Positions 12,071 to 25,641 are shown, counted from the first letter of the stretch. The stretch: DNA of 64,000 nt from Dirofilaria immitis (GCA_024305405.1 JAKNDB010000087.1:8806501-8870500), one strand, 5' to 3'. Notes: a model not told the origin generated them from the sequence alone. Numbers and translations are program-made.

Positions 12071-13130
12071 CTATTCAATCAGGCATGCCGGTTCTAATTC
12101 AAGGAAACGAGAAGCAAATTTGTTTAAAACTGATTTTACAATTCGAATTGCAAAAATACATACCAGTCTAGTTTAATTTAAATGAATTAAATTCATTAAT
12201 TCTCCTTCAAAATTACATAAGCATTTCACTTGTAATATGAAGGTGATAACTAGAAAGATATCTTATCAGACAGCTTACTGATTCAGAAATAACCTAACGA
12301 CAACTAAGATAGAACGACAACTTTTCTGGTACTCTAATATTATGACAACAACAGTACTGCCACTTTTCTGATTTTTATTGAGAAAAAATCACATCTTTCG
12401 ATTTCATTCCTTGTATGGTTAGCTAGAGCTATTAACAGCATAGATGTAAATTACCTGATTCCCTTTATTAATAGCTTATCTATATTTTAAATTAACTATC
12501 AGAATTCCAGAATTCCACCTTAATTAGATGCAACACAAGTTTTGATGACAATATTGTCATATACAACATTGAATTATCATGCGATCTTAAAAAAAACGCC
12601 TATTTCTAAATCTTTCCACTTCTGTCCATAAATTGTCAGTCGTCTCCCTTACTACAGTATAAAAATATGCAGAAAAAGAACAATAATCTTTTGGGGAAAA
12701 TTGAATGCCATTCGTTCAAATATTTCATTCATTTGTTGTTTAAATTTTTGATCAAACTTTGATTGTTCGGTCATAGACAATAAATATTCGACAATACTAC
12801 CTCGACTTGACTTGCGAATTTCTAAAAATCTTTCTCCGTATATCCATCTGCTAATTCTTCCCGTCCCCATGCGATGGAGTCACTTGCAACTAAATTTTGA
12901 ATAAAACGTCATTATTTATTAGATTATAATAGTTTGCCAGTTCATCATATGTAAAATTCAATCCGCATATGGCTACTTCAGTTCTCATTCGTAAATAAAT
13001 GGAAGACATTATGTCATTCTAAAATTTCCGGCAAATAATATATATCATTCCCATCAAATCGTAGCCATATTTTGTTCTTCTACAACATTATGATTTTCGT
13101 TCAAGGAAAAGGTGAGGAAATATTTTTATT
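12071..13130 (-). pseudogene. unidentified protein locus with serial frame breaks
   Basis: The minus strand carries protein-like segments in changing frames. In gene order they are: a segment ending HNVVEEQNMATI (~13070-13130); GNDIYYLPEILE; NDIMSSIYLRMRTEVAICGLNF on to NYYNLINNDVLFKI (12890-13018); ASDSIAWGREELADGYTEKDF; LEIRKSSRGSIVEYLLSMTE on to MAFNFPQ (12690-12830); DNLWTEVERFRNRRFF then LRSHDNSMLYM after an acceptor near 12655; SGSTVVVIILEYQKS near 12350; and a last exon (12071-12129) ending LEPACLIE and a TAG stop. Several switches fall at T runs, for example the T8 run (A8 on plus) at 12591-12598, where one extra base restores frame. The density of breaks is higher than in top-2. This is either a decaying gene or a live gene read through homopolymer errors. 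No family was recognised. Confidence 0.45.
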
Positions 13131-13564
13131 TTCATATCATGTATACTGAGGAACATGATCAATAGATAAATGCTTCATATAACTAACAAATAAAGAAGCC
13201 AAATATTGAATAAAAATCACAGAAAATGAAGAGATCAAGAATAACTAAAAACATATACACAAGAATTTAAACTTATTCAAACATAAAACTGTAGTATTAC
13301 TATCAATCAAACAAAGTTAAACCATTTTTGTATAAAAACGAAATTACAATTAGAATGATACAGTTTTGAATAAAATTACGTACAATGGGATCAATAAGAC
13401 ATCAGAAAAAACTAAACATAAACGAGGTAAGAAAATAGGTAGGTAATCATTCGAAGAGCAAATTGCAGTAATCGTAAAAAAATTCAATCTCTGAACTTCA
13501 ACTCTATGAGATGGATAAAAATTAGGATTAATCAGATCAAGGATTAATTCAATAATGGAAATTC
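13131..13564. other. non-coding, 3' flank of the topoisomerase gene
   Basis: AT-rich sequence without a supported exon. It includes the 3' UTR of the minus-strand topoisomerase gene. No exact AATAAA was seen in the first ~60 bases after the stop. Confidence 0.5.
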
Positions 13565-16500
13565 TTAACTGCTTAACTCAAATTCCTCATCGCTCTCAAT
13601 TTTCTTTCGTCGTTTCTTTTGTTGTGGCGATGGTATATTATCGGACAGTTCAGGAATGTCATCATCATTATCATCATCGAAGGTGTATTTAACCGTCTTA
13701 ACCTGTCGACCTCTCTCACGAGAACGTGGAGCTGGTTCAGAAATAGCGTTACTACCATCATCATCATCGCTATTATCAGATTCCATTTTCCGTTTTTGGA
13801 TCCCGATCCCTGATAATAATAGGATATAATTTGGTGAATGAAACAATTAGTCTTCAAAATTTTAAACTTATCAAATTAAGAAAAGTGAAGCTATTCGAAA
13901 AATTCAACTGTGATCCAGCCCAACTAAAATTGATTTAAGATATTCGAAAAACGATCAGTTAATATAATACAGTTCAATCCATAATACCATCATTGTTATA
14001 AGCGCGAGGATTGAACCATCATGAACTGTATCCGTTTCAAAGCAACAGTGCAATTAAGGTTCAGGAATACTCAGCATGCGATATTGAGCATTCTTTTCAT
14101 TTACTAAAATAGTCCTAAGAAAGCATTCTCACCTTTTTATTTGTTTCTATCGTGGTCTTTGCTTTTCGCTTCGTTTCTTTTTGAATTTGGCTTTTTGATT
14201 TCATCAATATTTCCTTTTTTGTAACATTTGCAGATGCCTTCTACAAATCACAGCATAAAACGAGATTCATTCTTACATGGTGATTCATTCGTAGTTCAAA
14301 AAACATATATATATATATATAAGAGACATAAAAGCTAACCTCATTCATGAAAAGATCATCCATCTTCTCATGGAATTTTTTGATGTTTTCATCACTTGAC
14401 TGCACCAAACTGTCATTCACACTCACATCAGTACTGCTCATATCCAATTTACTCGCCGACTCTTCCATCTAAAACACGGCTTCAAAATCATTGTCCCGTA
14501 AAAAGATTTCTTCCTCTTAAAAAATCATTAACTAACTCGTCGTTTTCTATCGCCAGGTGTTGTTTTCTTAATTTCAATCACATCATCATCATCGTCATCT
14601 ATAACGTAATCAGATTCATTGAAATCATGTTCGCTACTGTTAGATTCCCATTCATCTCGTTTTTTCTTTTTGCTTTCAATGAACTGCCATCTAAAAATAT
14701 GATTTGAAAATTCGCTAAAAGCTAAAACAACTAGTAAATTTATCTTAAATATTCACACTTCTCCACATTATTTATGCGCAGGCTCCTTAACGGAGTGTTT
14801 CTGCTTTGATTAATGTCTCAGTTTGGATCAAAAATTCCCAATTTCGTAAGAACACGAATATATATGTATATACTGAAGCTTATATATACAGGGGCACTAA
14901 GACAATCTTCCGCTATATCATTCTTCAGCAGATATAAGATGAAAAAACTCACCATTTTCTTTCCGCGAACGCTTGGGCTTCTTTTCCTTCTTCTCGTCCT
15001 AAACATATAAAAATTTACATACATATTTTTCAAATGAGACTTCACAAATATAACAAATCATTGAATAACAAGCAACCTCTTCATCGTTCGCATTCTTTTC
15101 TTTTTTGACTCTTTTAGTACTCTTGGTTTTCTAGGTTTTGACTCATCGATTTTTTTGCTTTCATATTTTTCTTTAATAGCATCCAGAGAAGGCTGAATTC
15201 GAATTCCGTTCGGATCAGGAAGTACCTCCTAAATAACTATAAAAGAACATTCGAAATGATAAAACACCACTTAAAAAAATTTTTAAAAGCATGTTTATAA
15301 AAAAGTCCATATTCTAATAAAACGACTTGTTTTACTCAACAAAAATTTAGTATTAACAAACAAAGCATGCATTCTATAACATTTATTACATATTTGATCT
15401 TAAAACACACTTGTACAAGAATGCCTGCTTTCTTTCGTCCTCCTTTACGGCAACACCAGCAATTTTTTGGCAGCATCTTTTACTTGCATTTCTATATCGG
15501 CTCTTTCTTTAGCTTCCTGAAAAAGGCATGAAAATTTGCTAGCTAAGCACAAGACTACTTCGAAGCAAAAAAGTAAAAAAATCGCCTAACAAACCTGCTT
15601 TTCTAATTCAACCAGAAAATTATCCAGATCTTGTTCCCATAAATCAGACCAAGTCTTTGACTCTAAGACCTAAAAAGAAAAATAGTTTTTAGTTGAACCA
15701 AATCCCGACACGAATTCAGATTAAAAAGATTTCAAAGAAAGAAAAAGAAAATTTGCAAAATACACCTTCAACTCTTCTAACTTCTGTTCACTATCGCGTA
15801 ACAATTTATCTTTTTCTTCTTCTGATAATTTTAGAATTGCCATGCCTACTAAATAATCGTAATCATTCAGTTTCTTCTCCAAATCCTTTTTCGTCGGAGA
15901 AACAGATGATTCTGATTCTTCCTTAAAAATTACAACCAAAAAATTGTGAGTTGTTTCATTTTTTACAAAGTGACGAGATTTTTGAAAATCTGAATAGTAA
16001 TGAATAAAAGATACAAGAATTTATAGCGAAAAATTGCACAACAAAGTTCGCGGTAACAAATTTTCCCTTTCTTTATTCCGCAAGCGAGAAGAAGAAAAAG
16101 TATAAACCTCTCATCAGTATACGAGCAAAATAAACATGGGAACAGACATAATTACTGCATTATTCATGCAATAACTTGCTTATGTTTGAACAAATGTAGC
16201 TATTACATAAACGTAATTTATTTAATAAATTCAAGATAGGATGTAAAACAGAAAACAAACCTCTTCTTCACCTTCGATTTCTTCATCATCTACCTGGACT
16301 TCGCCTGTCATTTCAAGTTCACGCTTTCGCTGCCATTCCTTCCATCGCTTCACTGGATCTGGATCGAAACCTTTTTCACCAATTGCTCCACTATTGCTGC
16401 TTTACGTTTATTTTCAATCAATATTTCGCCTTTAATTTTTGCCAAGATGAAACGTGCCTGAAATCATCAGTAACTGTTTGGAATTAAAATCGAATATTTT

Positions 16501-19500
16501 CAACAGTTATTTTCGTCACAATGAAATCTGAAATTTCATTTGAAAGTTTTACGATGAATCACCAAATACCTGATTACTGAGCCGTTCGCTTTGAGCACGA
16601 AGCATACCTTCCTGGAATGCCTTTCGTTCGATATACTTTTTCTTCCTTATTTCGAAAAATTCTTTACAAATCTCTTCCACAGTTGAGAATCTCCTCAGGC
16701 AGCCCAAAGGATCAAAAAGAACCTACAAATTTTGCAAACTACTTTTAAATAAATGTTTGGATTTTTTAAAATTTTTAGGATATAGAGAATTATCGATGAT
16801 TAAAATTTATTATTTGAAACAATTTACTATAATAATGTGGCAAAATCACAAAATTAATACTAAATGCTCTAAAAGAAACTAAGATGTCAGTGATGAAAAG
16901 TCCGTTAGATGAAATTCTAAAAACTAACGTCCAATTACTTCTTTTTATCAACTATATTTCAATCAAGTTTTATACCATAGAACTTATATTTATTGTCGTC
17001 TGTAATTTGAATATTTTATGCAGTCCTTCCATTTCTGCCTCTCTCAATTTCGATGCATTCATTTTTATAACAAATTTTACAGTTGTATCAGTATGATATT
17101 CCTTGAAATCTCTGAAAAATTTCTGGTAATGTATATAAATTCTATATTAAAGCATGGGTAACAATCAATATCGAAATATACAAAATTTTTGTAGATTACG
17201 AGAAGCATACTGTATTAGAGGAGGCTGCTTATCAGATCCTTCCAGCATGGATTCTAAGACACTTTCTTTGTAGTTCTGCGTCCAAGTTCGTATTGGCAAT
17301 TCAGTGATTTCAATTGTATCATCACTTAAAGAGCTATTTCCCACTGCAAATATATCGCGATTCATCTAATTTCTCGATGGTTCCACGAAAGTTTTTAAAC
17401 CATGGAATCTAAAAAGAAAGACTGATGAGATGAATAACAGTTTGATGAAAAAACTGCATGAAAAACTCCTTTTTATATAGAAAATCTTTTACTATAAATA
17501 AGATGTGCGCATGTTCAAATTAATATAAGTTACATACCAGAGGTTCAGGTTCTTCACCACGTATCAATCGCCGCATATTATTAACAATTTCACGTGGATT
17601 ATAATTTGGTATTTTCGTTGACCAAGCAGTACCAATGCCTTCAGCTCCATTAACCAAAACTGTGGGTATAATTGGACAGTACCTGAAAAAAAACTACTGT
17701 CATGAAATATTTAACTTCATATTTAACTCGTCTGACTGTGGAACCAAACCAAGACTTACCATTCGGGTTCAATTCGTTGATTTTCTTCAAACAGGAAGCG
17801 CAGAACATTTTCATCGACAGCAGGAAACATCGCTCGGGTTACAGGGCTAAACGAAAATTTTATTATAATTACGTTCAGAATCTAAATCATTCATCCATAT
17901 CGCAACATAATGATTCAAAAAAATTTGAATAAAGGGATGTTCATAAATATGATAAGCTTACTTAAGCTGAGTGAAAATATAACGTGGACTTGCACTATCC
18001 TTTCCACCTTGCAAACGTGTACCGAATTGACCGATTGGCAGCAATAAATTGATGTTATTTGAACCAACATAATCTTGCGCCAAGTTTACAATTGTTGACA
18101 TAAGTGAAGCCTAAAAACTTCAATGCCGATGGATTGGAAATTTATTAAGATTCCTCGAACTCATACAGCAGAGAATGAAAAATAAAAAATTATTCCGCAC
18201 CTCTCCGTGATGATATGCAGACATTTCTCCAACTGCACCAGCAAGTTGAGCTACTTTCACTTCTTTTTTATCTGCTCGTTTAAAACAAGTGAACAATACC
18301 TGAAAATAATTAGATGAAGTCCTGAAATTAATGAAGCAGCTTAATTAATAAAACTAGAAAAAATGAAGCTATCAAATGAAAAGAACTTCATTTAGAACTA
18401 ATTTCACATAAATTTCCGAAGCACTTTTAAAATTTAAATGAAATCCATAATGCACATATGTGCAGTTCATATGTAGAAAAATCTCTTAATACTTTTTCTA
18501 AAATCGTAATTTTGGAAATAAAAAAACTGGATTTTGACAATTTTGATGACTGCATAATCAACCTTGCGTTGTCCAGGCTTTAATCCATCAACCAAACTTG
18601 GTATGGATCTTTCGTTATCAGCATTTGAAAACAATACCAATTCCTTATTTACAAAATCTTTGAATGAAACAGCACGAGTATCTTTGTCGTATAGATACTC
18701 CTCCGTTAATCCTTGCTCACGTCTTGCTTTTTTTCCTGAAAGAAAATAAAGAATTCCCGACTGCAAACAGAGAAATAAGAATTATAGAAGCTTACAACAT
18801 TTCTTAATAATAAGTTTTCAAGTGACATATGACGTACTATTTTTTTCTTAAGATGAGTTATATTAGATAGATCTAACTAAAAAAATACAAATATATACTT
18901 AAAGATTCGTTACACTAAGAATATAATATACTTACAGCCATCCAATTCGTCAACCACATTTTTCGATCTTCAATCTTTTTTACTAAATGCCATATCCAAA
19001 GAATTGTCATCTTCTTCTCCTGCGTATTGAAATCTAATACGATGTCGCACCATATCACTAAAATATTCCTTGGCTTCCTTTGATGTCGAAGTACCCAAAC
19101 CTAAACGATCAAATGAATAGTTGTTACTATGTCACACGAAATCACCGATTCATAGATGATGGTACAAACCTTTGTAATATTTTATACGGTATGTCTTCCA
19201 GTTCTCAGTATTATTTCTCCATTCCGCGTATTCTGGAAGCGAAAAGAAGGAGAATGATTCTTTACCTTTTGTAGCCTAGAAATATTAAAATTTACAGAAA
19301 ACCATAAATAACGGCTCAAATAAGAACTCAAATTTCTAATCATATATAGAGCTTTAATTCTTTCAAATAAATTCGAAGCGCATTTTAAGTCCCATTTTTT
19401 CAACATACTGAAGAATTAAAGACTTAAAAATAAAAAATTAAATATAAATTTGAGTGCACTAGAATCTAACCTTCTCTTGCTGCTTCTTATTATAATTCTT

Positions 19501-22500
19501 TTAATCAGTCTTAAAATTACAAACTGTTTTAATAACATTAAAACAATATGTAAATGAAATGCATTATTTACCTTAACAATTGGTGTTATAAATTCTTCAA
19601 CAAAGTTACGACGAATTAATATTGGCCAATTATAATGAATAAAATTAATTACAAGACCTTTGATATGTGAACCATCTTGATCCTGCAATAGATTTACTTA
19701 AAGTAACTTAACAGGAATGTAAAAGCAACTTTTTTTAACAAAGTGAACAAACAAATTCAATTCGTTTTTGGCAACGGAAAATGAGCTACCTGGTCAGCCA
19801 TAACCATTACTTTCCCATAGCGAAGCGTTTTCATATCGTCGTCTTTATCATATTTCAAACGATATTGCAGACCGATGATTTTTATTAGAGCATTTATTTC
19901 TGCATTTTCCATGATCTAAAATTGATTATTTCGAATAGTAAGATGAAAGAAAGCACTAGTTATGCTTATCTGCTAGTATTTTATCTCCAGTGATAAAAAA
20001 AAAAACTTAAAATGAATCCGATCTCATGCTCGAATTAATCGTCGGATAGATTTCAAAACAATAAACATTAAACATTTTTTCTATTTACGACTGGCAGAAC
20101 CAATCTACCATATATTATATTAGTTATTTTGGCTCTAGAAAGAAAAGATAGAAATAACACCTGTTTGTGGCTGCCTTCACGAACATTTAGCATTTTGCCG
20201 CGTAATGGGAAAACGCCATAACGGTCACGACCAACGACACCCAATCCCGAAACTGCGAGTGATTTTGCTGAATCTCCTCAGTAAGTATTAGTGTACATAA
20301 AAAGAATTTTTCGTCCCAGCGTCATTCGCATCCTCTAGTTTCGGTATGCCCTGAATAAATGCATTTACTATTAATAAAAGCAGAATTATCATTTATGTAA
20401 ACAACAGGAAATAAAACTTTAAAAATATTAAAGACGAAGTAAATCGAAATAAACCTTTAGTTTACTAGTTTTCTTGCTCGAACATTTTTTGTCTAATGTT
20501 TCCTGTTGTTTGAAGCGGACCCATGCCAGAACAGCTTCAACAATTCCGCACTTCATCACAGCATTGATGAATCTTTCAGATAGTTCACACTTGCTGCCGA
20601 AACTTTTTGCTTGTAAAGTCATTGTCTCCTTCGTTTGCGAGTCAAACGTTGGATTTTCGATAAGTGAGTTTACGAAAATCCACATGTGACTTTTAATCTG
20701 GAATGAAAATGCTATAATTCAAATTTGAAATCATACAGTAACTTTTTCATCACATTCCTATTTATCCGTATATTTATTGTACAAATGGAATATAATCACC
20801 CAGAAATAGATAGGATGCTGCCAACATTTATGCACTAGTGAAAGAAAAATAAAAAATAAATCAAAAGTAGGTAAATGCAAAAAGTAGGTAAAAGTTTTAC
20901 CTGAAACGGCTTAACATTTACTCCACTTTTTCCTACTTTCTTTTTGATTGTATCTATTAATTTAGCGGTGATCTGATCGGCAACGTAGTCGACGTGACGG
21001 CCACCCTAAATTAGAAAAATCAAATTTTTATTCAACAAAATAAACAGAATGTGTTTGATATATGTAGTTTCATTCAATCTTGAACATGACGGTAGACATT
21101 CCTTTACTTATTTTATCTTAAGTTATTAATGTACAATTTTAGCTGCAATTTGAAACTGGACTTTTTCTGGCTTCTTTTATCATCAAAACAAAGGAAAAAC
21201 AAAAAAAAGTCTTCAGTCGATTATATTACAGAAATCAAAACAACTCACCTTTGTAGTAGCGATCGAATTGACGAAAGAAACTTGCTGAAATCCTTTTTCG
21301 GAAACTGTTAAGGCTATTTCCCATCTTTCATTAACCTGTTCATGAGCAACTTTGAATGGTTCCCCGTCACTATCAAGATTATGTCTTGCATACTGATCCA
21401 CATATTGTTTAAAACCTTGTACCTGAAAGAAAATATCAACAAATACTGCTGCAGTTATCAAAAGAAATTTTCAGAAAATTTCTGTTTATTAAGTAAAAGT
21501 AAAAAATTCACACAGATTTTACAATTAAAAAATCATTTTTACCGGTAGCAGTTTGCCATTTAAGTAAACTTTGACACCTTTTGTTGAACCAGCAACATCA
21601 TATGCTCGACGCGATATCAGAGAAATAATATCATTATCCAATGCAGCCATTTTGAATTTTGTAAGGTCCGGTTTGAACGTTATACGTGTGAAATCTTCAC
21701 CACTTGATTTATTTATAAATGGATCTTTATCTTTTGTCATGTTATTTTTCCAAGTCTGAAAAAAATTTAAAATAATGTTCAGTTCAAATTTAAGAAATCA
21801 ACTATCAAGGAAGGAAGACTATAATAATAAGCAACAATCCTACTTGTTTGAAGGCTTTCCCGTATTCTTTGGAAGATGTCTCAACTGTAAATTCTGTACT
21901 GAATATATTACATAGCTTGGCACCATATCCGTTTCGGCCACCTAAAACATCACTTTCTAGATCACTGCGCAGGAAAAAAAATAAAAACAACTGAAGTTTA
22001 AAATGTTACAATCAACGGAATTCTTCGAAAATAAATGAAGAAAGCATTAGAAAGGTACATAAATTGTTATATATTTTATGTGCTATATATAATATTAAAC
22101 AAAATTATTATAACTAAATAAGACTTGATGAATTTTAAAATCAACACACATAAGTGAATAAATATGTAATCAAATCGTTCAATTTATACCATGACTACAA
22201 CAAGCCATGACTACAGAAAGCTGTACCTGTTACTTTCCGTTCGCTATCGTCATAATTAGATGAGGTAAGTAAAGTACCAAATATGAGTTCAGGGACATAT
22301 AACTGTTCTACCTTGTGTAGTACCACAGGAATACCTTTACCATTATTAAACACACTGATCTCATTCGTTTCTCTTTAAAAACGAAAATTTAATCCAGTTA
22401 CTTATTCTATAAACATTATTTCTTTAATTGCGAGACAAAACAACGTTTCTTATTTGGCCAAGCAAAGGTTTTTACCAATATTTCAAATTTTTAAATTCTT

Positions 22501-23923
22501 GGTAACATCAAACTGCTGAAAACTAATGAAGACAGAATGAAATTATAGAATCATCGAGAAATCAATCTTTTCCAAATTCTTGTGTGTGATAATTTCTGAA
22601 TGCAACTGCATCATTAAATTTATTATTATACTAAAAGTCAGTTTTGTTAATTATGCCAAATAATACCTAAAAATATTTTAATGCGCACATTATTAATAAC
22701 AACTAGATATACTACTAGAAATAATGTACATCAAAATCAAACTTATTAATATTGATTTTGATGAGATTCATCTTTGGGTCGCGTTGTTTGTTGTCTGCGG
22801 CATTCACCAAAATCTCATCAAATATTTTGTACAAACCAGGAACATATGAAATATCACGTTGAACGATTCGTTCTGTTTCTGCATCGTATATCCACATTGG
22901 CTAAAGTTAAATAAATATGAAGGAAAAAAACTTGAAACTAAACAGATATGCTATTTGAATTCAATAGGTATCATATATGAAGAATAAAAAGCTGACTAAT
23001 TTATATTTTTAATAACGAGTTCTATAAAAAGAATATTCACTGAGGAACTGTAAGAAACACATACCGAAAAAATAATGAAATGTATTCATAACAATCAACA
23101 CTGTTAACAATAAAAGAGCAAAGATTAGTATAAAGTAGATAAACTGGAATGACATCGAATTTTAGCCAGAAAGATCTCTCTGAAATCTGTAGACTTTCGT
23201 TTATTTCATTAACAAAACATACTGCTTTGTCAGTACGCTCAACGGAACCAATATATGTATCTGGACGAAGCAAGATATGTTCCAGCTGACTCTTCTTCTG
23301 GTAAATTTTTTCAATGCTTAGTCGTTTAGAATGTTGATCAATATTTGTAAAGATGTCCAATGGATCACCATCATCATTCTTATCACCATTCATGACTGCA
23401 ATAAAGAGGGTCCTCACATATTCCATGAAATTCTGCTAATTATTATATTGTCAGTCAAGAGATATAACAAATAAAATCGAAAAATGCTCTATGACTAACT
23501 CGAATTGCCATTTGTTTCCTTTTTCGATGTTTGTTTCTTTTAACTGCTGATTTATCCAGTTTTCCGATTTGCTTCTTTGAAACTTGCTTCTTTTGAGGAG
23601 ATGAAGCAAACTGAAGATAAACACATTTAGCAAATGCATGACTGATGAAAGAACCGAGATTCTTCGTCGTTGCTCATTACCAATTAATAATGAAAATGGT
23701 TCATTTGGAAAAAACTTAATGATAAAAGTTTAATAATGTGTAATATTTTCGGTTCTTTCATCATTTATTTCCAATCTCCGTGTTGCTTTCTAATTATCTG
23801 ATCCACTAAACAGCATTTCAAAGTTCAAAAAAAATTCTAAATAAGAATTTTGGTAAATCAAATGTGGCAAATTTTTCAATAATATACCGGAGGATTATAA
23901 TCCGATTCTTCGTCGTTGCTCAT
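13565..23923 (-). CDS. top-2: DNA topoisomerase II (ATP-hydrolysing)
   Basis: A nuclear enzyme that passes one duplex through a double-strand break to decatenate and relax chromosomes. About 34 exons: 23888-23923, 23500-23610, 23223-23435, 22743-22900, 22227-22372, 21844-21941, 21543-21755, 21249-21422, 20901-21005, 20455-20697, 20161-20350, 19790-19915, 19572-19682, 19170-19275, 18936-19100, 18563-18735, 18201-18299, 17962-18110, 17760-17846, 17538-17682, 17211-17408, 16976-17111, 16570-16722, 16261-16457, 15766-15921, 15595-15669, 15411-15516, 15077-15228, 14953-14998, 14759-14816, 14537-14690, 14340-14468, 14133-14240, 13565-13809. Landmarks in order: GHKL ATPase ([26 protein letters not shown]), QTK loop (FDSQTKE), TOPRIM (LTEGDSA across a frame break; DQDGSHIKG), catalytic Tyr in SASPRYIF (exon 17962-18110), then a Lys/Asp-rich tail ending [10 protein letters not shown]. 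The start is [12 protein letters not shown], after a TTTCAG acceptor near 23989. Frame breaks at eleven homopolymers; correcting them gives about 1590 aa, normal for the family. Confidence 0.95.
23658..23688. repeat. 31-bp direct repeat, copy A (inside top-2 intron 1)
   Basis: Identical over 31 bp to 23904-23934, which contains the top-2 start codon and its first codons. On the minus strand copy A also reads ATG then SNDEES, but stops after about 16 codons. Just beside it, 23644-23657 is the reverse complement of 23749-23762 (14 bp), so copy A sits in the loop of a potential hairpin. Confidence 0.9.
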
Positions 23924-23934
23924 TACCAATTAAT
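23904..23934. repeat. 31-bp direct repeat, copy B (top-2 start codon region)
   Basis: Second copy of the repeat at 23658-23688. This copy holds the preferred top-2 initiation codon (minus strand, ATG at 23923-23921) and leads into exon 1, which ends in donor CCG|GTATAT. Confidence 0.9.
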
Positions 23935-24571
23935 GAAATGAACTATTAAATCAGATTAATTGTTACGCAAAATCAGTTTTTAAACAATCTGAAATATAGC
24001 ACAATTATTTTCCGCAACGAATTCATCAACTCAATCCAACAACATTGTACTGTGTAAGACCGAGTTGTCTACAACAAAACAAATACGACTCCTTAAATGA
24101 TTAATTGTCAATTATCATTCACTTTGATAATAGTAGGAAATATAACCCAAAAGTGAACAAAGAGAGCAACTTGGAACGAATTATTTTAGAAAAATTTCTG
24201 TTATTACATTTCTATTATAAAACGAAAAAAACTGCAAATATTCGCGCTTTGTAAGGTAAGACTAACTAAAGAAAAGAAAAATATGTAATAAATGAAATAA
24301 CAACAAAAATTGAAAAATACTATATCTAAGGCTAATACTGAAAAGAAATTAATAAGTAATTACATGAAAAACAAAAAAAATAAAATTAATCAGTGATTCT
24401 TCCTTTTTTCTAATATTTACATAGTAATCAAATATTTAAAAAAAATCTAATGTAATACTTGACATGAAGAGAAAGAAAACTAGAAAAGATAAATCTGAAA
24501 AAAATCTGTCAACTTCTTTCATAGAAATCATGGCCAAGTTTCGTAAAAATCTATTCCAGTAGACCGGGTTT

Positions 24572-24706
24572 TTATTCTATAAACTCAATCCACACGCAAC
24601 CTCGACTTTGGCCGACCACTTCATCACCACAACAATTGAAATCATCCGATCATATAGACCAAGTATCGCTAATCATCTGCTCTTTTTTCACGCTACTTTG
24701 ATTTGC
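24572..24706 (-). other. weak candidate terminal exon
   Basis: After acceptor GTATTTTAG the minus strand reads NQSSVKKEQMISDTWSI, then an in-frame TGA, then SDDFNCCGDEVVGQSRGCVW on to a TAA that overlaps an AATAAA signal. G+C is locally higher than in the flanks. The internal stop, or a shift into an overlapping frame, prevents a clean model. It could be a gene relic or chance. A possible upstream exon near 27029-27110 ends with a good donor (AAG|GTAAGC) and could join in phase 0. Confidence 0.2.
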
Positions 24707-25641
24707 CTAAAATACAAAATTCTTATCTCACCATTTGTCAAATTTTGATCTAACAAATGTTGTTTTAATTTATTGCGATATTTTTTCACTTTGTAATTCC
24801 ATTTCTTCAGTAATTGTAAAATAGAGTAGAAATTTAGCCACCGTAATTTATATAAGTTCTGGAGTTTATCATTTTTAATATGTAATTTCGTAATTCATTA
24901 TTTCTGGTAATTCTTATTATAACATATCTTCTTCAGACAGTCCCTTTTAATTGTAAAATTCATTAACTTTTATGTTACATATTTACGTATATCAATTTTC
25001 TCTACTCCAGATATATATTTCAGAATTATTTTCTTTATTTTCACTGAATTATGTTTATACCTATAAACTCGGCTTATTTCACCTGTTACTTCATACTTCA
25101 CATCAGACATTCAAGAAAGTCTAGAAATTGGCAGATGTTTGAAAGGTATTATTTGGCATAGGAATTAGCATCTAACAACATTTTGATAACAAATCAACCG
25201 ATTAATTAAAAGACAGAATAAAAAAGTGATAGTTTTTCCAAGCAATTTCAATTAAGGCCCAACATTCGAAATTTGAAGTCAAAAATGGAGCACAGAAAAT
25301 TAAGTGTTATTTTTGGCCATTTAGGAGCATAAAATATTATAACATTTTATTCTTTATTTCTATAGTTAAATGTCACCCTGATTGATATGAGGTGATAATA
25401 TAATCCTTCGCTGTTATTCTTTGTGACATATTTCTTTTATTTTTATTTTTGGATATTTAATCTATCGGCTAATTAAATGAGAAACGAACTGCTTAAAATG
25501 ATAAAAGTCTAATGAAATAATGAGAATTAAGAATTGCTTATTAAGCATTAATTGTCGCAGCAAAATTTAATTTATTCATCGGTAATTGAATCAATATGAT
25601 GATATGCATTTTGATAATATTTTGTTTAAAATTTGATTAAT

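Noticed and set aside
12890..12908. An 18-base GT...AG intron between two coding segments of the unknown locus
   Set aside because: Too short to be spliced; a missing base in a T run explains the frame change better.
13619..13857. Overlapping ORFs on both strands at the end of top-2
   Set aside because: Shadow frames of the Asp-rich C-terminal exon.
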